The position numbers were made by a program, and so were the translations under genes. A stretch of 64,000 bases of DNA from Lingula anatina (lineage: Eukaryota > Brachiopoda > Lingulata > Lingulida > Lingulidae). Under the pieces are notes generated by a model, which made no database searches, was not told the origin of the DNA, and saw nothing but the letters and a program-made list of their open reading frames with translations. How positions within the stretch are numbered: the stretch's first letter is position 1; the number at the start of each line of letters is the position of its first letter. Below, in pieces: positions 11,753 through 24,100 of the stretch. The DNA lies in the NCBI RefSeq assembly GCF_001039355.2, contig NW_019774003.1:94374-158373 (forward strand), in the 5' to 3' direction.

Positions 11753-14700
11753 TCTACTGAATGGTAAGACTCCATTTATTAATTTACTACTAGTTTCTTT
11801 GAGACCAACTACTTCGACTTCAGTAGCTGAGATTTCCCCACGATATAAAATTTAATTTAAACACCATTACAACTATGTACATATATGATCATTGTAAGTT
11901 GATAAGAAGCTGTTCAGTATATTGTTTTACATGCAATATCTTTAATATGAAAGTACAGTCACTTCACCAAAGGTAGGTATAGTATATCATGCAGGTGCTT
12001 AACTATATAAATACACATTAAGAATAATAGCAAGCGTCCTAGCCTATCACGTACAGATTTAAATATAGGTCAATCAATTAATCCAACAAATCTATTCACT
12101 TTCTGCATAATAAAATGCAGGAGTGGAAGCAGATTGCACTTCTTTGCCAATAAATTATATTCAGATATAACCAGTTTTTATTTCATAAAATTACAAAATG
12201 ATTTAAAAATTCTAACAAAATTAAGGTTGGTTTCATTTCTGCAATATAAAGGGGAGAGAATACTAAACAGAACTTTACCTTTAAAATGGGATATAACTCC
12301 TTTGACATAATTTGCCCATAAAGGTTTCCCCCTCTGTAGTGGGTTGTCCTTTGTGGGCACAGGGAATGATATAGACTTTGGCTCATCTGCATGTTCTTGT
12401 GTGGTCACAATATTTATAATGCCTTTCTCAGTTTTGCTGCCAACAAATAAGGTAACCAGAGGTAAGGCCTAAAAAGAAGTTGTGAATAAATAAATGTTAA
12501 TATTAATAATTTCGAGATGGCTTAAATGTTATTTTTACTTAAATTTGCTTTTAATAAACAATAATTTTATTTACAGATACATAAAAAGCCAGCGTCAATT
12601 CCCACTTACACATATAAACCACTTCAACTAGCTTCTTATGCAACCAAAATAAAATTGACATTCCAAGTCATAAACAAAATATCTAGTTCAGCCATAAAAT
12701 AGCTTTAAAGCTGCACCTTCACATTTCTGTTCGTAAATTGACCCATTTATCTGTTCCTCCAGTTCATAAAGGTCAGCAAGATGATGAGTACTGCACGCCC
12801 ATTGCATAAGCATTGCTCTTACTCCAATGTAAATGCATGTGCCCACAACTGCATTTCTATTCAAATGAGACTACTGAGGGATATTTATAGTGAAGAGGGC
12901 AACCAGAATAGATATATATCCATTCTACTATCATTTTACGGGAAATATGAAATAATGTCCTTTTGTATTTCTCTAGGCAATACAATATGAAACAATATGT
13001 TGGTGTTTGTTTGAGTTTCGTTGCAAACATTTGACTTAAGATGCATCTTTAATTTATTTGTTGCCATGCTTTACAAGTTTTTTTTCTAAATGTTTTTAAT
13101 CTTTCTTTTTTCACAAGGAATAAAGATCACATTCTATTTAGGCAGCATGTTTTGTATCATGTGGCACATGTATATTTAGTTTTCTAATGCAAGGTAATGC
13201 ATACTTCATAAAAAGATTAATCGTATGTCTGCCTTTTTATAGACTGGTAAAGTCGGTTATGTTAGAGCCATACGTATAATTCGTTAATTTACTATACAGT
13301 GTACATGCTTTCCTACAGGTGTATTATATAGCCACCCTGGGTTTCAGTGGCTACTCTATAGCGGATGTCAGGGCCCATTCCTATTGAAACTATTGTTCTA
13401 TGTAAAAAATGGTGCTATTGTTCTACGCAGATAGATCCAACTCTGCGGGGACTCTTGCTGAATGCAATCAGATTAACAGATTAACAAACCTCTTGTTTCT
13501 AACTTATTTGTCTAATCAGAGACGACAGAGAAGAAATGCCAAAGTTTGAAAGCAAAAGGGGGGGGGGGATTATTAAAAGAAGAATTAAACAAGATGATAA
13601 AATCAGTGAAGGATGGGAAGGCAACTGGACTAGATGATCTACCAACAAAAGCACTTAAAGCCCTTGATGAAAATTATAATTTGTGTAACACCATCTTCAA
13701 CAGTGGAATATTCCCAACTGAAATGAAACACTCAATATTTGTAACTCTTTTGAAGAAACCTAAAGCCAAACACTGTACTGACTTTAGATCAATAATTTTA
13801 ATAAGTCATATTACAAAGTTTTTTTTGAAAGTAATACAGCAAAGAATAGCAGACAAAATTCAAGCCAAGAAAATTAACTTATTTAGACCACATCATAAGA
13901 AAAGATTATTTGTAGCGGTTGCTACTGGAAGGAAATTGGAAAAAACCAAGAACAACATGGATGGACAACATAAAAGAATGGACTTATCAAAAATATAGTG
14001 AAAGTGTATGAATGGCACAAGATACTGTACACAGGCATGGCAATCCACAACAGCCAACCTGCTGATCATGAGAGTCATATGGAGAATGGATGGCACCCAA
14101 TGATGATGACATTATATTAATATATTAAAAAATAAATATAGCTAAAACATATAATACCAATACAGCTAGGCAACTACATCATGTATCTTCCTTTATGTAG
14201 AAATGCATTAGTTATTACATGTTGTATTACAGATGTGGGCATATCAAATAATTTTAATAAAATTTTCATCACTGGCAACCTCTGTCTTAATGCCTCTTGA
14301 ATACTGCTGCAGGGAAATAACAACCCATATAAGTCAAATATTAACTGACAGGCAGGATTTTACTGCATCCCTCATATATAGGAAATGATCGTGACAGTTG
14401 CAGCAGTGTTATCAAGATCATTCATTAAATATATAATTAGACTAACAATAATATATTAGACTAATATACCCGATATATGCAGTAGAAGCATCAGTATTCA
14501 AGATAATCTTTCCTTTCCAATTTATCAGATTTTGCAACATTTATAGATATTTTTTCATCATAATCTGATCTCATGAAGATTTAACACCGTACATAAGAGT
14601 TTCTCCACTACATTCTGAACCTACACTCTCAATTTTGGGTTTCAAATGAGCAAACTGAAGCATGTGGGTTGCAGCATTTGAACCAATAGATAGGGTAAGA

Positions 14701-16962
14701 TTTAACAGCATGCTTTAAATATCCCCATGTGAATATTGCAGTCAATTTTCAAAACCCAATAGTGAAGATTAAAAACACTTGTAGCATGGGAACAATTGCC
14801 CAGAACATTTAGATTACATCTTTTTGTACCTAGATCTGTTTTTAGGGAGTAAATGTATTTATAGCGGCCTGGGTGTGGAATACACATGTGATATAATCAA
14901 ATTACAGCTGGTTATTTAAACGAGCAGCTGAGAATTCAATATACCTGTCTGACTGACCAGCTGTCTAGCACACTGAACTGGCCTAAATATAAAGGCTTGA
15001 CCTGGTCACTGCTGTGATATTCTGCACAAATTCAGTTGCCCAATGTTCACTGTCTGGTAAAAATATGGTGCAAGTATCCTACATTTGTTGGTGTGTGTCA
15101 TTATTAACATGTAACAATATAACTTAACTCTACTGCCTGTATAAAAAGAAATTATAAAGTTATAAAATTATAAAGATGAATTAAATTTGCACCTGGGTTT
15201 ATTTGAGATATTATAATAACAAGAACCTGTCTACTTATTCATGACAAATTGTTATGGTATCCAGCTCTTAACCTTTTGAAAATTGTTTTTTACTATCTAC
15301 TGTGGAGACAATGGCAGACTCACATGTGTCTGCAGTGCCTTGTGCCAGAATTAAAGGATATTAATGCAAACTAGAAAAGTAAGAACTCGTTCAAAGCAGC
15401 TCAATTCTCATTAATATTAATCAATTATCAGTTATTTATCTTAACTATCATTACTGATTATCTATTAATTAACTAATCAATTAGATAAATTCTCATTATT
15501 TATCTATTATGATAAATTCTCATTATTTATCTATTAAATCATCAATTATTTATTATAAGTTAATGAATAATAATCTACTATAAACACTATACACAATCGA
15601 TTATCATTGTTTATTTTTTATTTATTAATTTTACAGACACTTATTGGTCTTCTAAAATCCTAACAAGAATCAAGTTTATTTGCTGTAAAAATAAATATGT
15701 TTTCCTCACTGGTGCTGTTTTTATTTTCATTTAAAGTGTGACTGAAATGGCAATGAAATTAATGGCTACTACAGCTAGAACCCCTTCCAAAGGAGATGCG
15801 GTATAGAATTTCTTTAAATGTCATGCTTGCCCTACCTATATATACCTCAAGTATACATATAGAGACTGTCTATGACGGCAACATCTTGGAATACATTAGC
15901 ATTTATCCCAGATTAATGAATGAATGCGTGTCTGAAAACAGCAAGAGGAGACAGATAAATGGTTATTTCTTTGACCTTTGAAATGTGTGGGTTGGCATGA
16001 ATACCCTGTTCATTGATGACTTTCTTTGAAGCATGATAAACAAAATTCCATGTTAGAGGGCACTCAGAACAAGTTGATCCCCAGACTAAATATGGCCGAC
16101 TTACTTAAAAGCAGCGCCGACTAATTCCCTTCTGGCCTCCCTGCCTCCACATGCGCTGTCGCTGCTGCTGCAGGGGTCTTGCAATTAAACCTCAGAGCTG
16201 AGATTAAACCTGATAAATGGCACAGGTAGAGGCGGGGAGACCATCAGGGGTTTAAACAGCTCTGCTTTCAAGTGGGGTCAGCCATATTTAGTCCGCAGAT
16301 ATGTCCACAGATCATCTGTTCTGAATGTGCTCTTATATAACATTTACTCCTAAAGGCAAATAGTGCCAGTACTGAGTAGGCAAGGTGCGTTAAGGGATAT
16401 TAGTGTGGCTTATCTATAAGTTAAAGGAAGCAAATTGCATAAGGTGCACTAAGGGCTTAAACGTGCCTTATCTACAAGTTAAAGGCAGCTGATTAGATAA
16501 CAATTAACTATACCGAAGCTACGCAATATATGTATCCCTTATTTCAGTCCAAAATTTCAAATTAAGGATTTGAACCAAAGTTTAAGAATATGGCTCTAAG
16601 TATGGCAAATGTAAAAAATGCTTGTTGAGAAAACTGATACAGAATTTTCTTTTTAAAGATAATTTTAAAGACAAAAATTTGTGAAATAATCATAAATGTC
16701 GCTTTTATATTTGAATTCACCCACACTTGACGCTGGAATGTCAAAATGAAACCACAAGGATGTTATCAGTGTGGTTAATTATTTTGTTTGAGTACAAGTA
16801 CTTGTCTAGACATTCCAGGCTCACACGCTGATGTCTAAAACATGTAGATCTAAAACTACATGTATTTACTCTTATTGGAGCAGAGGAAAATATTAAAAAC
16901 CTTTCATGGCAATTGAAACTAGATTTGTTTTTGATCACTTGCCAAGTTGGGTAGAGTCAATT

Positions 16963-17004
<42 letters not shown>

Positions 17005-17750
17005 TTTACATTGGCAATGGTCAGGTTTGGCAATCAAAAAGTCAGTCATGTACTCTCGGAATGAAGTAGTCATTTCTCTTCATTCAACAGCTAGTATTAG
17101 AGAATTGTTGCCTTTAAAAAAACAGTGATGTTCAGCTTTTTCAACCGTAAATAAAACACTAACTGAATAATAAACAGAATTATCATTCATAATATTCATT
17201 TACCACTTGGCAACAAGGCCTCAGACTAGAGGCATTTATTTCATCCTCTGCGCTGTACACATGCCGATGGAAGCCCTAGTAAAGGACAGCCTTTTAAACC
17301 ACTTTTTAAAAATTATTTTTGATATATAAATTAATATTTGGGTATATATGACAAATAAATGAGAATTAGAGTACTTTGATTAAGACGGAACAATCTGACT
17401 TGGGAGCGACGGCTCAATTTTCGGACAAGATGAGGATGTACGTTTTAATTCCTTGATAAATTTTTTAATGCACAGTGAAACTACACTGTTGATGGTGTCT
17501 TCCATCGACATGACAGTTTTAACAATATTTCATGTCTATAACTAAATTTTAACTTAGCATTATTGGAGAGACCTACCATCGGAAAAACAAATCCCTCATT
17601 ATAGTCTGTGTGTTCTCCTATCAGATTTACTCTTCCAGGCGCACATGCAGCTAACGTTGGCTTGTATCCATAAAACCTCTCAAACTGATTCGTCGCATTT
17701 TTCAGTAATTCTTCCACTTTCGGAATCGGTTGTCCACTTCCACATGCCAT
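7958..17750 (-). CDS. GALK1: Galactokinase, seven exons
   Basis: Galactokinase phosphorylates alpha-D-galactose with ATP to galactose-1-phosphate, the first committed step of the Leloir pathway, in the cytosol. Coding exons, 5' to 3' on the minus strand, are 17750-17577, 12468-12279, 11604-11346, 11048-10867, 10200-10050, 8640-8478 and 8029-7958. They splice in phase to 396 residues (human GALK1 has 392). Landmarks are the galactokinase signature [13 protein letters not shown] at residues 39-51, the GHMP-kinase ATP loop [12 protein letters not shown] at 136-147, GIMDQF with the catalytic Asp at about 190, and the third GHMP motif GGGFGGCTV at 349-357. The ATG at 17750 is chosen because it gives an N-terminus of human-like length. 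The open frame extends upstream with a GTG and no other ATG before a stop. All key residues are intact, so the gene looks functional. Intron 1 is about 5.1 kb. Confidence 0.96.
8849..9940 (-). mobile_element. 5'-truncated L2/CR1-like non-LTR retrotransposon
   Basis: The insertion lies in GALK1 intron 5, in the same orientation as the gene. An open frame (about 9940-9064) begins at the reverse-transcriptase catalytic motif YADDTQLY. It continues through the RT thumb and C-terminal region (for example [14 protein letters not shown] and PRNLRSG) to a stop near 9064. Downstream is a short 3' UTR that ends in a TTA/ATT trinucleotide run (8849-8877 on the plus strand), the usual tail of L2/CR1-group elements. 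The palm upstream of the YADD motif, the endonuclease and ORF1 are absent, so this is a dead-on-arrival 5' truncation. The retained frame is intact, implying a fairly young insertion. Confidence 0.85.
11689..11751. repeat. (AT)n microsatellite, about 31 units
   Basis: A pure AT dinucleotide run in GALK1 intron 2, about 85 bases 5' of exon 3 in gene orientation. It is likely to be length-polymorphic. Confidence 0.95.
13520..14110 (+). mobile_element. Internally deleted LINE reverse transcriptase fragment
   Basis: The plus strand encodes the finger/palm start of a non-LTR reverse transcriptase: [20 protein letters not shown], then [20 protein letters not shown], then a fragment before FRPHHKK. 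The frame then jumps directly to the extreme C-terminal tail, where frameshifted sequence near 13940-14090 reads as a KTKNNMD/WMDN-type stretch. The whole catalytic core including the DD motif is missing. A G-run of nine near 13560 interrupts the start. It lies in GALK1 intron 1, antisense to the gene, and cannot be active. Confidence 0.7.
15484..15537. repeat. Two tandem 27-bp units
   Basis: A 27-base AT-rich unit beginning gataaattctcatt is repeated directly once with a single mismatch at the last base. It lies in GALK1 intron 1 inside a wider tract of ATTA-rich simple sequence (15400-15640). Confidence 0.9.
16050..16342. mobile_element. Foldback MITE, copy 1 (GALK1 intron 1)
   Basis: The ends are long imperfect inverted repeats. 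The left arm runs atgtta, gagggcactcagaac, aagttgatc, then taaatatggccgac and acttaaaagcag. The right arm (16250-16342) is its reverse complement with scattered differences. The same arms occur in the element at 24417-24620. There is no coding capacity, and the centre is GC-richer. These features fit a non-autonomous foldback DNA transposon. Confidence 0.8.
16381..16497. repeat. Two tandem ~58-bp units
   Basis: Two adjacent diverged copies each begin aaggtgc, pass through ttaaggg or ctaaggg and the shared segment cttatct-aagttaaagg, and end in an A-rich or gattag tail. They lie about 40 bases from the foldback MITE in GALK1 intron 1. Confidence 0.75.
16967..17000. repeat. (TG)n microsatellite
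   Basis: A clean TG run of about 17 units in GALK1 intron 1. Confidence 0.95.
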
Positions 17751-18195
17751 AACGTTGCAAAAATCTGTTCTGGCCTGATTTTCCAAGTTCTTTTCAGTTA
17801 TGATTTTTTTCGAAATCTCTCCGTTTTTAGATGACACACCTCTTGGTTTCTCGGTCTCTTTTGTTTATGTCTAGTATCGGATGTTGGAAAGTGTGGCGTA
17901 AATGCCGCGTGGCAAAAGATTTGATTTAATCACCATTCTATTAAAACTGTGTACACGTGAAAGGTTATATGATTAAAATGTTAATATCATTTTAATTTAT
18001 AACTGCCAAAATCTGCACCAATTTTAACTCTTTGCAAACGAAACCGAAACAGATTGCATTTTACGACTTTACAAAGTACCTACTTCAGAAGGCGGCATTG
18101 ATTTAGTTTCCAAAGTACAATCAAGAATTATCGTTATTTCGGCTGATGTCCACCGGGCATGTACGGCGTGACAGAGTCTTTGTCTGGGATTAACG
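17751..18195. promoter_or_regulatory. Shared divergent promoter interval, GALK1 / RUN-PTB gene
   Basis: Only 445 bases separate the GALK1 start codon (minus strand) from the start codon of the RUN-PTB gene (plus strand). The two genes are transcribed away from each other, so both 5' UTRs and both core promoters must lie here unless undetected 5' exons exist. Local GC content is a little above that of the flanking introns. No convincing TATA box is seen. The bidirectional-promoter call is an inference from spacing. Confidence 0.55.
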
Positions 18196-21100
18196 ATGTC
18201 TGTGAGTGATCCTTTATTGAAGAAGTTAAAAGGTTAGTTGAATTTATGTTCCTGACGTGTTGATATGGACGAGGAATAAGCTTAAAAAAGATCCGCCCCC
18301 TGCGAATGTTATACATTGTCGCTGACGATGCGGCAGCGATGTCGCTGGCTTACAATCGATGGAATGTCAAATCATATTGAGAGATTTTTTAATTTTAATC
18401 TTTAAGTAGTTAACTTAAGTGATTTATGTGTCATTATAGCTGTTTATATGTTTCTCAAATGGATCTGTAGTAATCTGTTGGTTCTTTGTTTAAAACCTAT
18501 AAAAATGTCAATGACCAGTAAGCTTGGTATACATGTAGATTAATTATTGTTGCTGATTTTTCCGAAATAAAAGTTTAAATGTAAAGTGAAAAAAGTAAAA
18601 GTGGTTAACACACACAAAAAAAAAAAAAAAACGTACAGGAAACTGTTCAAAACTATACACATAGGTTACAATATAGTAATTGTCACATGTACACATATAT
18701 ATCACACAGTGCATGTACACAAGCACACAACTACTCACAAAGGACAAAACAAGCTCCATTTAAGATCACACATATAGGTAGATACCAGTGAGTTGAAGAC
18801 TACTTAACTTTTTCTGGCAGCTGGCAGCTGAATCAAATTCGGAACAGTACTATAATCTGTACTTGTCTACAAACAAACACTAATAGTTCTATATATTGTT
18901 TTATACTCTATAACCATTCTACTACTGGAAATAGTCATTTTCTTTTCCCTTGAATTTAGAATATTATAAAAATGTTTAGCTCTCTAAGAGTCCTTTTGTC
19001 AATTTTAGTAAGCATTTTAGTGTATTTGACACTATATATATTATGTCATTGTGGGTAGAGATGGTACGTATTACTTAATAAATCTAATGAGACTCATACT
19101 TGGAAATATGACATATTCAGGGGCGGATCCAAGGCTATTTTCTGACAGTCTTCCAAATTATATTTGTTGATCCATCCTCTATTTTTGACCGTCTTCCGAC
19201 AGAAAAAGAATAGATACCCGTCAATGTAAACTTGAAAATCTGACCGTCTTCCGGAAGACCCAGAAGACGGCCTCAATCCGCCCCTGATATTCTTCCTCAG
19301 GTTTTATCTATGAGTTGAGAACAGGAGAAGGCCCAGTTGAAGATGAGAACACTTACTTGAAACCACTCTGTGAAACCATAGAGGAAATTCTCAGGAAAGG
19401 ATTGAGTAAGTTTGCACAAATGTGTATTGGGCTGCATTTATATCCGTTTTAAGACAAAATTGTTTCTCACTGTACAAGAACCAGAAACCAGGGACGACCC
19501 CTTTTATTTTATTTCTCACACCTATAGGAGGTCCTTATACAGTAAGAAACATGTACACTTGATAATTGCTGTATAAATTATTTTTGCTAAATGTAGAACA
19601 CCTTTCCCTTCGGCAGCCTGTTTGAGTGGATGTCCATTATACATATTGGACCCTGGGTTAGCATTCATTTTGTAAAATGGTCTACCAATCCATGAATTGT
19701 GAGAAGACAAATATTAGAAATGCTGACAAGTAAGAAAGTACAATGTGAGTGATTTTAAAAGTTATTATTTTAAAGAATATTATTAATAATTTTCTAGAAA
19801 CAAGTGGGATGTTTCGGCTGAGTAAGAAAGATTACTGGCACTGGATAGATTCTCTACCCAACAATTCAAACATCAGGTACAGTAGGGCTACCCTAGGTTC
19901 TAATTTTCAGTATTGCCAGCGCAATCTTGATTTCATATCATATATAACTCACATCAGCCATACTGTAAAGCTACCACATCATGAAAAGTTATAGTGAGCA
20001 AGCTAGCTTTATAGTGACCTGACACTCAGGGCAAGTAAGGCTGAAACAAAAAAAGAAAAAATAGTGACATCTACCATTCTTATCTTGCCATTAGATGTTA
20101 TTGGCATTTTAGTGTTTGGTGATGTACTAACAGACCTGGGATATTATGGCGACATAATTTTGTGGTGGAGGGTAGATTTATTTTACTAGTAATCAGATTT
20201 GGCATGGTATTTGGAAAATTTCAGCATTGATTTTTTTGTCTTTCATGCAGTTAACCTTCAAATCACTGTCACAAGTAATCCCAATATTTACATGAAAAGT
20301 TGACTTGGGCAGATTAAGTGACATTATGTAGTATATAATACATCAGTTAACTTAATTTCCTTGGTCTGCATATGGCAAATTACTTTTTAAGTGAGAAAAT
20401 TCTCATGTTATGGTTTGGTAGATTTAAGGAATGAGTGGTTAATCTGTTTCAAATTCCAGAGTGAATCCTATATTTTCTATGGCAGTGGAATATGTTCGCT
20501 CATCAAAAAAGGTACATTTGCATTAAGTCCTTCAAGTCTTTTGTGTGAGAGTTACTGGTTAGTTTGAAAGTAATTGTCATAAATTTATGAATGCCTTGAT
20601 ATAATGATTGGATGTAAATTGACCTTGACTTTTGACAATTTAGCAAAGCATTCAAGGACACACGTGAAATTTAAGAAAGTAATGTAGCATTTGATGAGTT
20701 GAGACTTACAGCCATTCTCTATAAAAGAACGAATTTCTTGTACATGTAGCCATTCTATAATGATGAGAGGCATAATTACATATAAGACATTGAAGGAAGA
20801 TATAGTCATCAACAACCATGGGAGAGAAACATGTATCTGTAACTATTTCACAATCAAGGAAGAGATAATCATTCCAATTAAAGCATATCAATTGTTTTGC
20901 AGCTAAAAACAGCCCAAGGTAGAGGCAGGCTGTTTATCCGCAGTGCTCTACAGAAGAAAGTTCTGTCTGTACCCCTGGAACAGATCTTGAAGAATCAAAA
21001 GTTACTAGAGGTATGTACTAGTACATGTGCATTGTGAAACCATGGATATGAAATGATCCCTCAGTTTGTCATAGTTATTCTGCCTCATTTTCCATGTTCA

Positions 21101-24100
21101 GCTTCTCACTCTCTGTCCAGATATTCAGTTCCATATATCATGACTTGAGGAGATTTTTTTGCACCATTGCCCAAAGTTTCTATCAAAACAACATGGCATT
21201 GATCCCAGGGGACAGCAGATTGCAAGTGTTGCTGTAGTAAAGCGTTCATGGGAAATGTATTGATTACAGTTAGAAAGTGAATGTGTTTCATTGATTTGAC
21301 GTTGAAAGCAGTTTAAAGACCACAGAACAATGAAGGCTTAGGTAAACTTGCAGCTGACAAAGATTGTCTAAGTTGTCAATAATTGATGGCTTTGTCCAGG
21401 GACTTGATGTGTTTATGATAGGGTGTTGAGAGTCCATTATTTCTGAAATGTCTTTTATTTTGAAGGCATACATTTTGATCTGATCTTTGCTGGGCTCATT
21501 CTAGGATAAAATTTCCTCTAGACAAATAGTGAGGTAATTTTAGCCAAATCAGAAATTAGAATTTAAGTAGTAAGTTATAATTTGAAAATGCATTTGAATC
21601 AAGTTGACATGTCAAATAATTGCCACCTACCCAACCAAATGCCATCAGATAGTTTTTAATTAATAGCATATCATAAAGAAATACAAATTTGAAAAGAGTT
21701 TTATTTCCTACTTTCCCCAAAATGATATTTTAACAGATGCTTCCTGCTTATTTTTGTGCGTGCTATATGTAACTCTCTAATTTAAATAATTATGCTGTTG
21801 CATGCACAGCAGGAATGCAAACTGGGGGGATGGATAAATAACTCAATTTTACGACCAGAAATCTGAAGAAGGTGAAGTTTATAAGGTTCTATTTTGACTG
21901 ACCAAATGATTGATTTGGTTTATCCTTTGGCACGTGACTTAATTTGAGTCATGTAAGAAACTACTGATAGTAGTAGTGATGTATATGTATTACAGCTAGC
22001 ACATGTAGTAGTGATATTTATGTGTATTTGTTACAGGGAATCTGTGATCACTTCATATGTAACTTTAAATAAGTAAACTCATTTACATTATTCTAAACTT
22101 AATTGGAATGTGTGTAGCATGTGGTTAAAATTGACTGTGCTTGTATGAGTTCTGCTTGGTCAGGTTAAAGTTTGCACCTGGTAAAAAACACCATTTTATT
22201 GATTATGCTGCCCTTATGTTCAGCATATGGCAGATACATATAATTTATTGGTCACAATAAAAGGATTTATGTGGTGTGATGTATCAATATGTTTTAAGAT
22301 TCCCAGGGAACCAAATTATTACAGCCAACAAGCCTTCTGACGAGAGACTCCCTTGAATTCAGGCACGCATAATGTACCTTCACAGCAAATACTAGTACCC
22401 AAGGCAAATTAACCTCATTCTGCCAATGAAATTCACTCTGTCATAGATTTTCCAACTGCCAAAACATGTACAGTACATGTACATGAGCATTCATATATTT
22501 CCTTACAGAAACAGTCAGGTTCCTTTTTTTTCTTTTCATTATGAAATGTTTTTATCACATATATTTAAAGCATGGGGGTTTTTAATTATCATTTGAAATT
22601 ACATATGTATAATGATTAGGTGTCTTTTTTTCTAGCAATGGTATGATCCCACAGAGTCTATCCTACACAATGAAATATTGTCAGGTATGGGAGATAGATG
22701 ACTGATAAATAATAGAAATGACTGATAAAAATAGTAATACTTACTTTTTGATGGCTTTTAATATATTAGTTTGAAAGCATACATTACAATGTACACTTAT
22801 GTAGCAAAAAAAGAAAAGAATCAGAATTTCTAAAATTATGATATATACACTTGTAAATTTCTATTTATTTCCTCTAATAACAACAACAACAATAATAATG
22901 ATGATAATAATAATATTTATTTATTATTCAGAAATCTTAATGTCTTTGCTGTTTGAGGCCACTGAGATACAGTTTGACCTAAATACTAGGGTGAGTCCTG
23001 GAACTTGTTTGGAATGAAGAAAGTGACATAACAAATAAGTGAATAATAAATTCAGAATTAATTATGGAATAATTTCAGTATTGAATTTGGTATTTTTAAA
23101 TGAATCGTAGATTTTGCATAATAACTAGTTCCATTAAAAGATTTGCCATTGATTTTCAGAATTCCAGTTTCCTTGATGAGACTTGGTATATATCTGTAAG
23201 TTGTGATAAGAGAATTTTAGTTATAAATTTGTTTTCTATTTTTGTATTTTGTAAATAATTTCAATTTAATAAATGTACAAAAATTATTTTAATGGTTTGG
23301 AGATATTTTTAGGTAAAAGTTTGTCAGCTTATAATCTTAGGCAAAACTCTTTGTAGTTAGTGACAATTGCATAGCAGTCATCTTAGTGACAAGGAAGTCA
23401 ATAATTATTTGACAAAAACTCATCCTCTGTTTTTCTGCAGTGGAGAAGAGAATATAAATTTGTCCTAATGCGTATTGACGTAACAAAAATGTATCTTCTG
23501 TTCTTGCAGCGGTACAGAGACTATGAATTTGTCCCTTGTGATAACCTAGGTGTCCATGTAAAGTGAGTACAGTCAACACTAGTCAGTCAGACCCAACACA
23601 ACACTACAAATTAATATATCATTTAGTCCAAAAATAAATTCTATAGACTATGATAAAATGATATAAAACAGACACCGAAATTTCCATATGTCCAATCTGA
23701 CTATTTTCTTTATAAAAGCTTTTTGAAATTATTGTTATGCCAAATCTGTCATTTATTGAAAGCTGACATGCTGAGTCTGTACTGAGCAGATTGGCATAAA
23801 AAGGCAACAAGACTGAAGAGCACAGAGTGCTTTATTAGTACAAATATCAGAACAAACATTAATAGCAGTAGAAGATGCTTAAGTAAGTAAATTATTAAAA
23901 GTGCAGCTGATGGGAGCAATAGAGAGAGAGAGAGAAGGAGAGAAAAGTGCTTACATTGCTTGATATTTTTTATCTCAGCTACAAACATGTTTTGGAATTA
24001 GTTACCTGTTTTACTGTACCATGATAAGTATTACTTTCACTTCAGTTATATCAGTAACAGAGCCTTTGTGATTGCTGTTGATGAGAACAGTGTAGCATCA

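Noticed and set aside
11625-11855. Ile-Tyr repeat ORF
   Set aside because: It is a translation of the AT microsatellite.
17751-17837. GALK1 start at the GTG (17837), adding 29 residues
   Set aside because: It is not an ATG, and the ATG at 17750 gives the family-typical N-terminus just before the galactokinase signature.
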